A DNA stretch of 16,945 bases from Phycisphaerae bacterium. Its GTDB lineage: Bacteria; Planctomycetota; Phycisphaerae; JAJVII01. The notes under the pieces are model-generated. The model saw nothing but the letters and a program-made list of their open reading frames with translations. It had not been told where the DNA came from and did no database searches. Position numbers and translations under genes: made by a program. This document shows, one piece after another, positions 6,430-12,609 of the stretch (position 1 is the first letter of the stretch; every line of letters begins with the position of its first letter). The stretch lies in the NCBI GenBank assembly GCA_028706835.1, contig JAQTVL010000025.1:1-16945 (forward strand). The letters run 5' to 3'.

Positions 6430-6635
6430 GCTTGCCCCCCAGGACAATGCCGGAAGATGCAGCGAGGCGAAACTGAAAAATGGCGGCCCTCGGGAATCTC
6501 GGGAAGGAAACACACAGCGTCGCCGCTGGAAGGTGTGCCCAAACTTCCCGGACCAGAGGGCTCTGGCTCGCTGGCTGTCAAAGACAGCCCCTCATACGCG
6601 AGATTATACCCGTTTCGGAATGGGGCGGCGTTCAC
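6426..6635 (-). CDS. Possible 69-residue protein between the methyltransferase and specificity genes
   Basis: The GTG start (complement of 6633-6635) overlaps the TGA of the methyltransferase gene, and its TGA overlaps the ATG of HsdS (ATGA at 6426-6429), so it exactly fills the gap with 4-base overlaps at both ends. That arrangement would let ribosomes pass from one subunit to the next. The protein has no recognised domain: it starts NAAPFRNGYNLAYEGLSL, has a Pro/Gly/Ser-rich middle, and ends with two Cys. It may be a true small regulator, a coupling ORF whose translation matters more than its product, or chance. Confidence 0.45.
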   Translation of the reverse strand: MNAAPFRNGYNLAYEGLSLTASEPEPSGPGSLGTPSSGDAVCFLPEIPEGRHFSVSPRCIFRHCPGGQA

Positions 6636-8917
6636 GCTTCACCCCCGGCCAAGGCGAAGGCTCCGGGGTCTGTGCGGAAATCCCGGTACAGTTCCATGGC
6701 GGTCTTTGTCAGCCCGGCCGGGACGGTGGCGTTCGGGTAAAGCTCGTTGGCGTCCGGTTCGCCCGTCGCGGTAATGCCGACATGCTCGGCTTGGTACAGG
6801 AAGACCGGGTAGGCGAATCGCTCTTTCAGCAGCGTCCGCGTTTCGGCCCGGATTCGGTCTTCGGCCTGGCGCTCATACTGCCCCAGGGCGGATTGCCCGT
6901 CCTTCTGCCGCTTCCGATCCTTGGCGGCCTTGGCCGCGTCGATGTCGCTTTGCAGACGAGCGGTTTGGGTCTGGACTTCCGGGGCCAACTTCGCCCGGGT
7001 TTCCTTCTCCGCGTCGGCCCGCTTGCCGTCGAAGTCGGCCTGTTCCTTGACGGTGAATTTCTGCATGAACAGCAGCGACGCCTTGACCGTGGCCCCGGAC
7101 GAATAGAAGGTTTCCTGGGGCAGGCTGACCACGGCCCGGACGAAGGCCCGGTCTTCGCAGAATTCGCGGACATAGGCCAGCGACGGGTTATTGAACACGC
7201 CTTCGGGTAGAACGATTCCCAGCCGGCCGCCCGGCCTCAGCAGCGACAGACAACGCTCAATGAACAGGATTTCCGTCTTGATCTTGCCGAGTTTGCCATT
7301 GCCGTTGTTGCGGGCCTTGGGCAACTCGAACAGCGTGGCAATGGGCTTGCCGACGGCGGCGCGGACTCGTGCATGGGCTTCTTGATAAGTCTTGCCGAAG
7401 AGTTCCACGTAGCGGCGGTGCAATTCGTCGGACGGCGCGGCCTGTTCGTCAAGCACCACCACGTCCGACGGCTCTACGTTCGCCCCGAAGGGCGGATTGG
7501 TCAGGATGATATCGAACCGGCCTTCGAAGATCCCGTTGATGTTCAAGAAGCCGTCATGGTGATGTACGCCGCCGTGCCCGTCGCCGTGCATAATCATGTT
7601 CATCTTGCCGGTTCGGGCCATTCGGCCATTGGCGTCGGTCCCATAGATGCAGCGGTTGGCCAGTTTCCACAGCCGGCCGCCTTTGCGGTCCTGGCGCAAG
7701 CGTTCCTGAATCTCAGAGTAGCGTTGGCGAAGGGTCTTCGCCTTTTGAGCAGGCGAAAGATTCTTCGCCTTGTCCATCATGTCCTTGATCTTCCGATACT
7801 CGCGATCCGCGTCGGCGAGGACTCGCTGGCGGACCAGCTCGAAGAAGCGAATCAAAAAGCCCCCGGACCCGCTCGCCGGGTCGCAAATCACGTCGCCTTC
7901 CTTGGGCTCCACCATGCGGACCATGAATTCGACGATGGGCCGGGGCGTGAAGAATTGCCCGATTTGCCCCCGGAAGGTCTTGCCCAAGAACCGCTCGAAG
8001 GCAATGCCCTTTATGTCTTCGCTGGTGTCGGACAGGTTGTAGCGTTCCAGCAGTCCGACGATCTTCCGGGCGGTGTTGAAATGCAGGTTAACGGCTTCGT
8101 CGTTGTCGAAAATACGGTCGTCCCGGTAGTCGTCCTTGGTCTGGCGAAACAGGGCATTAACCGGGTCGTCGTGGATTTCGCGCTGTTCGTCCAGGAAATC
8201 GGCGGTGAAGATATTCTTACGGGCGCTGCCGCGACGTAGCCGGCGCTCGATATCGACCTTGATGAACAGTATCTTGGCGATCTCGTCGAACGCGGCGGCC
8301 GGGTCTAGATGATCCCGGTTGCGAATGACGTTGTGGCACTGGTGCAACAGGTCGGCGAATTCGTCTTCCTTGAAGACCTTCAGCCGGGCCAGCAGTTCTT
8401 CGATTTCCGTGTCGCTCGCGTCGGCGTGGGGGATGTTCTCGATTTCTTCCAGGTAGCCAGGCATCCGGTCCTTGCGGACCCGCCAGTACCGCGTTTCCTT
8501 GTTGTTGTGGGTGACGAAGAACGGGGCGTTGGCAATCCGGGCGTAGTGGTCGCCTTGGGCATAGTCGGCAGGGCAGATCGTGACGTTATCCGATTTGCAC
8601 TCCACCACGATAAGCGGCGGTCGATCGCCGCCCTTGTCCTGGGCGGTCCGCCACATCAGGTAATCCGCCCGCGCGTGCCCGGACCCGCGCCCGGTGACTT
8701 CGCGCTCCTCGTCGAATTGGGCGAGCGGGAAGCCGTATTCATTGGCCAGGACGCACAGGTATTCTTGCCGCACTCGTTCTTCGGGAGTTTCGACAAGCCA
8801 CTTGCTGCGAACGTGGCTCCAAATCTGCCCCTTGTCGTTGCGGCGGACTTGTAGTTTGGCCCCGGCGGCAACAGCGGCGGGCCTTCCGTTGGGTTGGGCT
8901 TTGGCTCTGTTGGGCAT
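6632..8917 (-). CDS. Nuclease-methyltransferase fusion, type I/IIB-like restriction-modification (HsdM family)
   Basis: 761 residues from the ATG at 8917; the open frame extends to 9055 but the extra 46 residues are not protein-like. Residues about 45-150 look like an HSDR_N-type PD-(D/E)xK nuclease: D85 in HARADYLMWR and E106-x-K108 in PLIVVECKSDN. Residues about 200-330 are the HsdM helical region (LDPAAAFDEIAKILFIK, then GQIGQFFTPRPIVEFMV). The N6-adenine methyltransferase core has motif I DPASGSGG (346-353) and motif IV NPPF (474-477). A long helical, Lys/Glu-rich C-terminus follows. No separate HsdR translocase is present. The enzyme plus HsdS could cut and methylate by itself, as BcgI-type IIB systems do; methylation only, with HsdR in trans, is the alternative. 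Confidence 0.88.
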   Translation of the reverse strand: MPNRAKAQPNGRPAAVAAGAKLQVRRNDKGQIWSHVRSKWLVETPEERVRQEYLCVLANEYGFPLAQFDEEREVTGRGSGHARADYLMWRTAQDKGGDRPPLIVVECKSDNVTICPADYAQGDHYARIANAPFFVTHNNKETRYWRVRKDRMPGYLEEIENIPHADASDTEIEELLARLKVFKEDEFADLLHQCHNVIRNRDHLDPAAAFDEIAKILFIKVDIERRLRRGSARKNIFTADFLDEQREIHDDPVNALFRQTKDDYRDDRIFDNDEAVNLHFNTARKIVGLLERYNLSDTSEDIKGIAFERFLGKTFRGQIGQFFTPRPIVEFMVRMVEPKEGDVICDPASGSGGFLIRFFELVRQRVLADADREYRKIKDMMDKAKNLSPAQKAKTLRQRYSEIQERLRQDRKGGRLWKLANRCIYGTDANGRMARTGKMNMIMHGDGHGGVHHHDGFLNINGIFEGRFDIILTNPPFGANVEPSDVVVLDEQAAPSDELHRRYVELFGKTYQEAHARVRAAVGKPIATLFELPKARNNGNGKLGKIKTEILFIERCLSLLRPGGRLGIVLPEGVFNNPSLAYVREFCEDRAFVRAVVSLPQETFYSSGATVKASLLFMQKFTVKEQADFDGKRADAEKETRAKLAPEVQTQTARLQSDIDAAKAAKDRKRQKDGQSALGQYERQAEDRIRAETRTLLKERFAYPVFLYQAEHVGITATGEPDANELYPNATVPAGLTKTAMELYRDFRTDPGAFALAGGEA

Positions 8918-9064
8918 AGTTGGCAGCACGCTCCCCGTTGTGGCGGAATCGCCCGTCGTCCTGGCGTTGGTCGGAAGGCGCGTTGAGCGGTCAATACGTG
9001 GTGCGGGGCGAAACCCCTGGGGCAGGTCCAAACAGAAAAGGAGCGAGCTAACCAAACGCCCGCG

Positions 9065-9182
9065 CCTTCAACTGGCTCTGGCGAGCCAACATGGAACGCG
9101 AACGCCGGCGCTCGCTCCATAGCGGAGCGAGACCGGGCGTCGGGTGGTTCCATGTTTGCTGAATCGCCAGATTCGTTGAAGG
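9065..9182. repeat. 118-bp imperfect palindrome (cruciform or MITE-like element)
   Basis: Four nested perfect arm pairs share one centre: CCTTCAAC 9065-9072 with GTTGAAGG 9175-9182; TCTGGCGA 9077-9084 with TCGCCAGA 9164-9171; AACATGGAAC 9088-9097 with GTTCCATGTT 9147-9156; CTCGCTCC 9111-9118 with GGAGCGAG 9124-9131, leaving a 5-base loop. A further copy of GGAGCGAG lies at 9040-9047. It sits upstream of the restriction operon, in gene-free DNA. No target-site duplication or transposase is seen. Confidence 0.7.
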
Positions 9183-9188
9183 ACACCA

Positions 9189-9210
9189 CGAAGCCGAGTA
9201 CTCGTCTTCG
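9189..9210. promoter_or_regulatory. 22-bp near-perfect palindrome, possible operator
   Basis: CGAAGCCGAGTACTCGTCTTCG is symmetric except for one pair; the central CGAGTACTCG (9195-9204) is perfect. It begins seven bases after the 118-bp palindrome and is in the spacer upstream of the restriction operon. The symmetry suits a dimeric regulator, but the distance of about 270 bases to the start at 8917 makes the link uncertain. Confidence 0.4.
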
Positions 9211-9412
9211 GTCAAACTGTCAGGACAAGGGCGTTGTTGGCCCTGAACGGTTCTCCTGAGAAGGCCCTATCGGTCGGCGGTCAGTATAGCGAACCAGCGG
9301 CGGGGTAACAATCATCGCCCACGCTTGGCGGCCGACCATGGCCAGGCGGAGCGTGACGTTTTCCTGGGCATGGCGGGCAGGCCGTCAATTCGCCGGGGCC
9401 GCGCAAGAAAAA

Positions 9413-9513
9413 CGCCTGTCGCACGTCGGGCGGTGGAGTCTAACCACCATCTCCGGGCCTTCCTTTTCTGGCCCGACGGGGCTACTTGCCCCCAACCCGG
9501 AACACGACAGGCG
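9413..9513. ncRNA. Structured block with tRNA-like T-arm and acceptor stem (tRNA relic or small RNA)
   Basis: Perfect outer arms CGCCTGTCG (9413-9421) and CGACAGGCG (9505-9513) enclose a second stem, CGTCGGGC (9424-9431) with GCCCGACG (9471-9478), a hairpin GGTGG/CCACC with a seven-base loop (9432-9448), and GGGGC/GCCCC with a five-base loop (9478-9492). An alternative hairpin CGGGCC/GGCCCG (9454-9475) competes with the second stem. Read on the minus strand, the hairpin has a T-arm shape, GGTGG-TTAGACT-CCACC, followed by GCCCGAC, which pairs with an upstream GTCGGGC like an acceptor stem. Only 23 bases stand where D- and anticodon arms should be, and the invariant C56 is A. So it is not a working tRNA; it may be a tRNA relic or a structured RNA. 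Confidence 0.4.
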
Positions 9514-9978
9514 AACGGGCCTCCACGATGGGACCGGGCGCAGTCCGATCAGCCTGTTTCCAGGCCCCCTAGCGCGGTCTCGGGCCAAAGCGGAAGCCGC
9601 CAGTAGCATATCGTGCTCTGCCGGCTACAGAGAACGAAAACGGCCCGAACATCTCAACGGCCTTGACGGGCCTTTGCCCGGATGGGTCGGCAGATATTCG
9701 AGCCAAACCAAAGATAGCCGCGCCGGCGGGCACGGTCAAGTATTGCCGATTCGTTCAGACGCTGTAGCAGACGGGGCCGGCAATGCCTTCTGGCCGTCGG
9801 TCGGCTCGCCGTTGGCGGCGGCCATGATCGCGGCGGCGGGTCGGCGTGGCAGGGCGTCGGCCTACTCGGCCGGGCGCTGTCCAGGTGGTCTCGCCTGGGC
9901 GGGGCTTGGCCAACAGGCCGGCCAAGGTCCGCCAAGCCGGACAGCGGACCAGCGCAGGCCGTCGCCCGTCGGACCCGC
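9514..9978. other. Gene-free stretch within the element
   Basis: No convincing gene, RNA or mobile element was found. Long frames here are composition artefacts (Arg/Pro/Ala-rich, no domain). One hairpin, CTTGGCC 9905-9911 with GGCCAAG 9920-9926, is present but is not distinctive in this GGCC-rich DNA. A 75-codon minus frame starts with an ATG at 9982 overlapping the stop at 9979 but has arginine-rich, non-protein-like sequence. Confidence 0.4.
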
Positions 9979-10234
9979 TCATACCCTGGCCGCCTTCTCG
10001 GGGTCTGGCCGCTCGCTCCCGGCGGCCTTGACCAGCAGCTTGATACTCGCCCGGATGGGGTCAGGCAGGGACAGCCAAGCCGACAACAGGCCAGCCAGGT
10101 CCGGGGCAACGGGGGCGATTTCGGCGGCAAAAGCGCCAAGCAAACCGGCAAGACGGTCAGATTGGGCGGCGCAGGAGTCGCCCGTAACGTCTTGCGGGTC
10201 AATTGCTTGTGGGGGTTTCTCGGAATCTTGTGGA
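9979..10234 (-). pseudogene. 3' part of an element gene split at the attachment site (possible integrase tail)
   Basis: The frame is open from inside the truncated tRNA to the TGA at 9979, but has no ATG or GTG of its own beyond the tRNA; the only start would be a GTG within the tRNA sequence. The element-encoded part of about 84 residues ends with PDLAGLLSAWLSLPDPIRAS and IKLLVKAAG. That 'AW..LP.PIRA.I..LV.A' tail is one I recall at the ends of genes beside planctomycete integrases (memory, not a search). In a circular form, a leftward gene at the element's other end would read through attP into this frame, so integration would cut it. Integrase identity is inference. Confidence 0.45.
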
Positions 10235-10255
10235 CCGGATTTTGAATCCGGCGCG
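10230..10255. other. Probable attachment junction (attR) of the element
   Basis: tRNA-Leu sequence stops being recognisable just past the anticodon stem, and element DNA begins. Tyrosine-recombinase elements commonly cross over in or near the anticodon arm of tRNA genes. The exact core cannot be set without the left junction, which should repeat some of CCGGATTCAAAATCCGG. Confidence 0.6.
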
Positions 10256-10278
10256 TCTGCCAGTTCCGCCACTCCGGC
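10235..10278 (-). tRNA. 5' half of tRNA-Leu(CAA), truncated at the element junction
   Basis: Read on the minus strand, 10278 begins GCCGGAGTGGCGGAACTGGC, the acceptor 5' strand and D-arm of a leucine tRNA, followed by a complete anticodon arm CCGGA-TTCAAAA-TCCGG (10251-10235) with anticodon CAA. After 10235 the variable arm, T-arm (no GGTTCGA-like sequence) and 3' acceptor strand CTCCGGC are missing. The 3' half should be at the other end of the element, left of the window. As it stands this copy cannot make a tRNA. Confidence 0.85.
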
Positions 10279-10289
10279 GCTACCGCCGC

Positions 10290-10317
10290 ATTATAACGGG
10301 TCAACCGATTGCGTCAA
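10290..10317 (-). promoter_or_regulatory. Sigma70-type promoter of the tRNA-Leu gene
   Basis: On the minus strand TTGACG (10317-10312) and TATAAT (10295-10290) are 16 bases apart, with the tRNA's first base 11 bases beyond the -10 box. This is a near-consensus promoter correctly placed for the tRNA. Because the tRNA is cut at 10235, the promoter now fires into the right end of the element, towards the split ORF. Confidence 0.75.
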
Positions 10318-10321
10318 AAGG

Positions 10322-10783
10322 ATGATTGGCTCAGGTGTGATGACTTTCGCGGTTCTGATGGCGTCGGCTGCCGCCCTGGCGGACTCGCCCAAGCCCGGCT
10401 TCACCAGGAAGCCGACGGCGACGAAGACGGGCGACCGCATCATGATCGAGTTCGCCGTGGACCGCGAGACCGACGTGGCCGTGTTCATCGAGGACGCCGC
10501 CGGAAAGGTGGTCCGGCACTTCGTTACCGGCGTGCACGCCCCCGCGCCGCTCAAGTCTGACTCGCTCGCTCAGTCCGTCGAGTGGGACGGCAAAGCCGAC
10601 TACGGCAAGCCGGCCAACGGCGGGCCGTTCAAGGTTCGCGTGGCGCTGGGCATGGGGGCGAAGTACGATAGGGTCTTGCTCAGCGACCCGAACACCCTGG
10701 GCGGCGGGAAAAAGCCGCTGGCCGCCGTGTACCGCGTGAAGTTGCTCGCGCGCGCCGCCGAGGCAACCGCCCAGCCGTCGTGA
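10322..10783 (+). CDS. Short secreted FlgD-like/Ig-fold protein
   Basis: 153 residues from the ATG at 10322; a start at 10340 (after an AGG-like site) is also possible. Residues 1-22 look like a signal peptide ending MASAAALADS. The rest has FTRKPTATKTGDRIMIEFAV, DVAVFIEDAAGKVVRHFVTG and SVEWDGKADYG, the pattern of a FlgD-type Ig domain found at the front of large planctomycete NHL-propeller proteins. Here only this domain is present, so the protein is shortened relative to those I recall. It is similar to the protein at 11915-12370. The start is only 43 bases from the tRNA-Leu 5' end, which points the other way. It is convergent with the oxidoreductase gene, with 9 bases between stops. Role unknown, probably extracytoplasmic. 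Confidence 0.65.
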   Translation: MIGSGVMTFAVLMASAAALADSPKPGFTRKPTATKTGDRIMIEFAVDRETDVAVFIEDAAGKVVRHFVTGVHAPAPLKSDSLAQSVEWDGKADYGKPANGGPFKVRVALGMGAKYDRVLLSDPNTLGGGKKPLAAVYRVKLLARAAEATAQPS

Positions 10784-10792
10784 CGGCGAGCC

Positions 10793-11839
10793 TTACTCCA
10801 GCGTCACGATTCGGCCGCTGCGCGCCGATTCCGCGATCGCTTCGGTCACTCGCAGGTTCGCCAGGCCGTCGCGCACCGTCACCATCGGCTGGGCGTCGCC
10901 GCGGATCACGGCGGCGAAGTGCTCGAGTTGGCGGGCCAGCGGATCGGCCCGCTCCACCTCCGCCACGCTTACATCGAACGGCTTCCACCACGAGTGGTCC
11001 TCGCGGCGGGTGTAGGTCTTCAGCCGCATGGTCGGCACCGCCAGTGAGCCGTCCGTGCCGGCGACCTGATAGCAGTCCTCGTCCGGATACGTTGCGTAGC
11101 TGGCGTTCTCGCGCGAGGTCTGCTCCCAACTCCGGGCGCAGGCGGCTGAGTCCGACAACAGGAACGTGCCGAGGGCGCCGCCGGCGAACCGCAGGTTGAT
11201 GGCCACAGTGTCCTCGACGGCGAAGCCGCGGGCGGCGTTGGACGCGAACGCCTGCACGGCGGCCACCTCCCCGCACATCGCACGCAGGTTGTCGATCTCG
11301 TGGATGAGGTTGATGAGGATCGGCCCGCCGCCCGGCTGGCGCCGCCATGGGGCCTCGTCGAAATATCCGTCCGGCTTGTAGAACATCGCGCTGCCCTGGA
11401 CGGCGACGATCCGCCCGAGCCGGCCTGACGCGATGATCTGGCGGGCAACCGCCAGGATCGGGCTGTGCCGCCGATGGTGCCCGACGAGGATGCGGGCGCC
11501 GCCGCGTTCCGCCGCGTCGCACAGTTGGCGGGCGGCGTCGGCGGTGTGGGCCACCGGCTTCTCGACCAGCGCCGGCACCCCGGCGGCGATGCAGGCCAGC
11601 GCCTGCTCGACGTGCAGAGCGTTCGGCGTCGCCAGGATGATCCCGTCCGGTCGAGTGGCGGCCAGCAGTCCCTCGGGTGACGCGTAGATTGCCACCCCGG
11701 CCTGCCGGGCCAGTTCCCTCGCTGCCGGCGCCGGGTCGGCGATGGCCGCCAGTTCGCAGGACCCGCTCGCCCGGATCAGTTCGACATGTCGTCGTCCGAT
11801 CAGCCCGACGCCGGCGACGGCGATCTTCAGTTTGCCCAC
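10793..11839 (-). CDS. Gfo/Idh/MocA family NAD(P)-dependent oxidoreductase
   Basis: 348 residues. The start is a GTG with a perfect GGAGGT six bases upstream (11846-11851). The N-terminal Rossmann fold has GVGLIGRRH (dinucleotide-binding glycines, residues about 10-18) and the family signature EKPVAHT near residue 93. The C-terminal domain carries GGGPILINLIHEIDNLR at about 169-185, with the His and Asp used by inositol- and sugar-dehydrogenases in this family. Members oxidise or reduce sugars, inositols or sugar acids; the substrate cannot be told from sequence. No Tat or Sec signal is visible, so it is probably cytoplasmic, unlike many planctomycete members. It lies 75 bases after the FlgD-like/NHL gene on the same strand and may be co-transcribed with it. 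Confidence 0.92.
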   Translation of the reverse strand: MGKLKIAVAGVGLIGRRHVELIRASGSCELAAIADPAPAARELARQAGVAIYASPEGLLAATRPDGIILATPNALHVEQALACIAAGVPALVEKPVAHTADAARQLCDAAERGGARILVGHHRRHSPILAVARQIIASGRLGRIVAVQGSAMFYKPDGYFDEAPWRRQPGGGPILINLIHEIDNLRAMCGEVAAVQAFASNAARGFAVEDTVAINLRFAGGALGTFLLSDSAACARSWEQTSRENASYATYPDEDCYQVAGTDGSLAVPTMRLKTYTRREDHSWWKPFDVSVAEVERADPLARQLEHFAAVIRGDAQPMVTVRDGLANLRVTEAIAESARSGRIVTLE

Positions 11840-11845
11840 CGGCGC

Positions 11846-11851
11846 ACCTCC
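11846..11851 (-). promoter_or_regulatory. Shine-Dalgarno deciding a GTG start
   Basis: GGAGGT on the minus strand, six bases before the GTG at 11839. It fixes the oxidoreductase start at the first codon of its Rossmann fold. Confidence 0.8.
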
Positions 11852-11914
11852 GCGTGTATCGTACTCAAACCGCCCGGATTCCCCCGCACTCCAACGCGGG
11901 TCCGCAAACCGTTG

Positions 11915-12370
11915 TCAATCCCTGGCTGCCTTTGCGCCCTTGAGCGGCGCGCGTTCCTCCGCGCGGTAGTCGAGCTTGACCTGGACGACTCGGCCGTTGC
12001 CTACGTCGCCGATGTACAGGTAGCGGTCGGTCATCGTCGCCAGGTAGCTCGGCTGCATCAATGACACCTCGTCGCCGCCGATCGAGCGTGGGCTCGGCGG
12101 GGCCGGCACGCCGCTGGCCAGATGCCGCACAATCCGCCCGCCGGCATCCTCGATGGCCACCGTGACATCGCAGAACCCCTTACTCGCAAACCGAATGGTG
12201 ATCCGGTCGCCGTCCCGCGTAATGCTCGGTTTGGCGGCGAACTCGAAGACCTGCTCCGGCTTGATTCGCAACTCCTCTGGAACATCCGCCCCCCAGGCCG
12301 CGATGGTCAGAAGGACGACGGTCGCCGTCGCTATGCCAGTCGCTGTCCGATCCGGGCGTGATGGTCTCAC
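11915..12370 (-). CDS. Secreted FlgD-like protein joined to an NHL-type end; apparently internally deleted
   Basis: 151 residues from GTG at 12370, chosen because GAGG lies seven bases upstream (12378-12381) and the frame then begins with a signal peptide (RTATGIATATVVLLTIAAWG). The front, KPSITRDGDRITIRFASKGF and DVTVAIEDAGGRIVRHLASG, is the FlgD-like domain shared with the protein at 10322. After GVPAPPSP it switches to LMQPSYLATMTDRYLYIGDV and GNGRVVQVKLDYRAEERAPL, which reads like the last blade of an NHL propeller. In the large planctomycete proteins I recall, these two parts are separated by many hundred residues, so this looks like an internal deletion that kept the frame. Whether it is still made and exported is unknown. 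Confidence 0.65.
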   Translation of the reverse strand: MRPSRPDRTATGIATATVVLLTIAAWGADVPEELRIKPEQVFEFAAKPSITRDGDRITIRFASKGFCDVTVAIEDAGGRIVRHLASGVPAPPSPRSIGGDEVSLMQPSYLATMTDRYLYIGDVGNGRVVQVKLDYRAEERAPLKGAKAARD

Positions 12371-12609
12371 CTCGCTACCTCGCAATAACAAAGGGGTGAC
12401 TGCCCGCGGACGCACGCGCCAAATCCGGCTTCTTGCCGGCGGCCCGAGTAGGTGTCGCCGTCTTGAATACAGAGCGCCAGTATAATCTCGGGTTCGGGGG
12501 AGGCCAACGCTCGATTCGATTCGCCTCGACCCATGAATTGACGCCGGAACGTTGGCCAACCGGCGGGTTTAACCAACTGAGAACTTGCCGGCTCTAAGGG
12601 AGATTCGCT
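12371..12609. promoter_or_regulatory. Divergent intergenic region
   Basis: This 239-base gap separates two divergent exported-protein genes. TATAAT occurs at 12481-12486 on the plus strand, but the nearest -35-like TTGAAT (12463-12468) is only 12 bases away, so the promoter is uncertain. Small inverted repeats are present: CCGGC/GCCGG around TTCTT (12425-12439) and the palindrome GTTGGCCAAC (12551-12560). GGGAG at 12598-12602 is the ribosome-binding site of the gene at 12610. Confidence 0.4.

Noticed and set aside
7373..8239. Long plus-strand frame of 288 codons
   Set aside because: It is antisense to the methyltransferase core with motifs I and IV on the minus strand; it arises from GC-rich codon third positions.
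9755..9982. 75-codon minus frame with ATGA overlap after the split ORF
   Set aside because: The overlap is suggestive, but the sequence is dominated by Arg, Pro and Gly without pattern; not enough to call a gene.
10200..10278. Intron-interrupted tRNA-Leu as an explanation of the missing 3' half
   Set aside because: Group I introns in tRNA-Leu sit within the anticodon loop. Here the whole anticodon arm is intact, and no exon 2 was seen in the next bases.
9654..10304. Minus-strand frame of 216 codons beginning before the tRNA
   Set aside because: Its start reads through the tRNA (EWRNWQTRRIQNP is a familiar tRNA-Leu translation artefact), and the rest is Arg/Pro-rich without any domain.
9338..10783. 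A 481-codon plus-strand frame spanning the element end, the tRNA and the FlgD-like gene
   Set aside because: The first two thirds are low-complexity and cross the tRNA and its promoter. Only the part from 10322 has a signal peptide and a domain.
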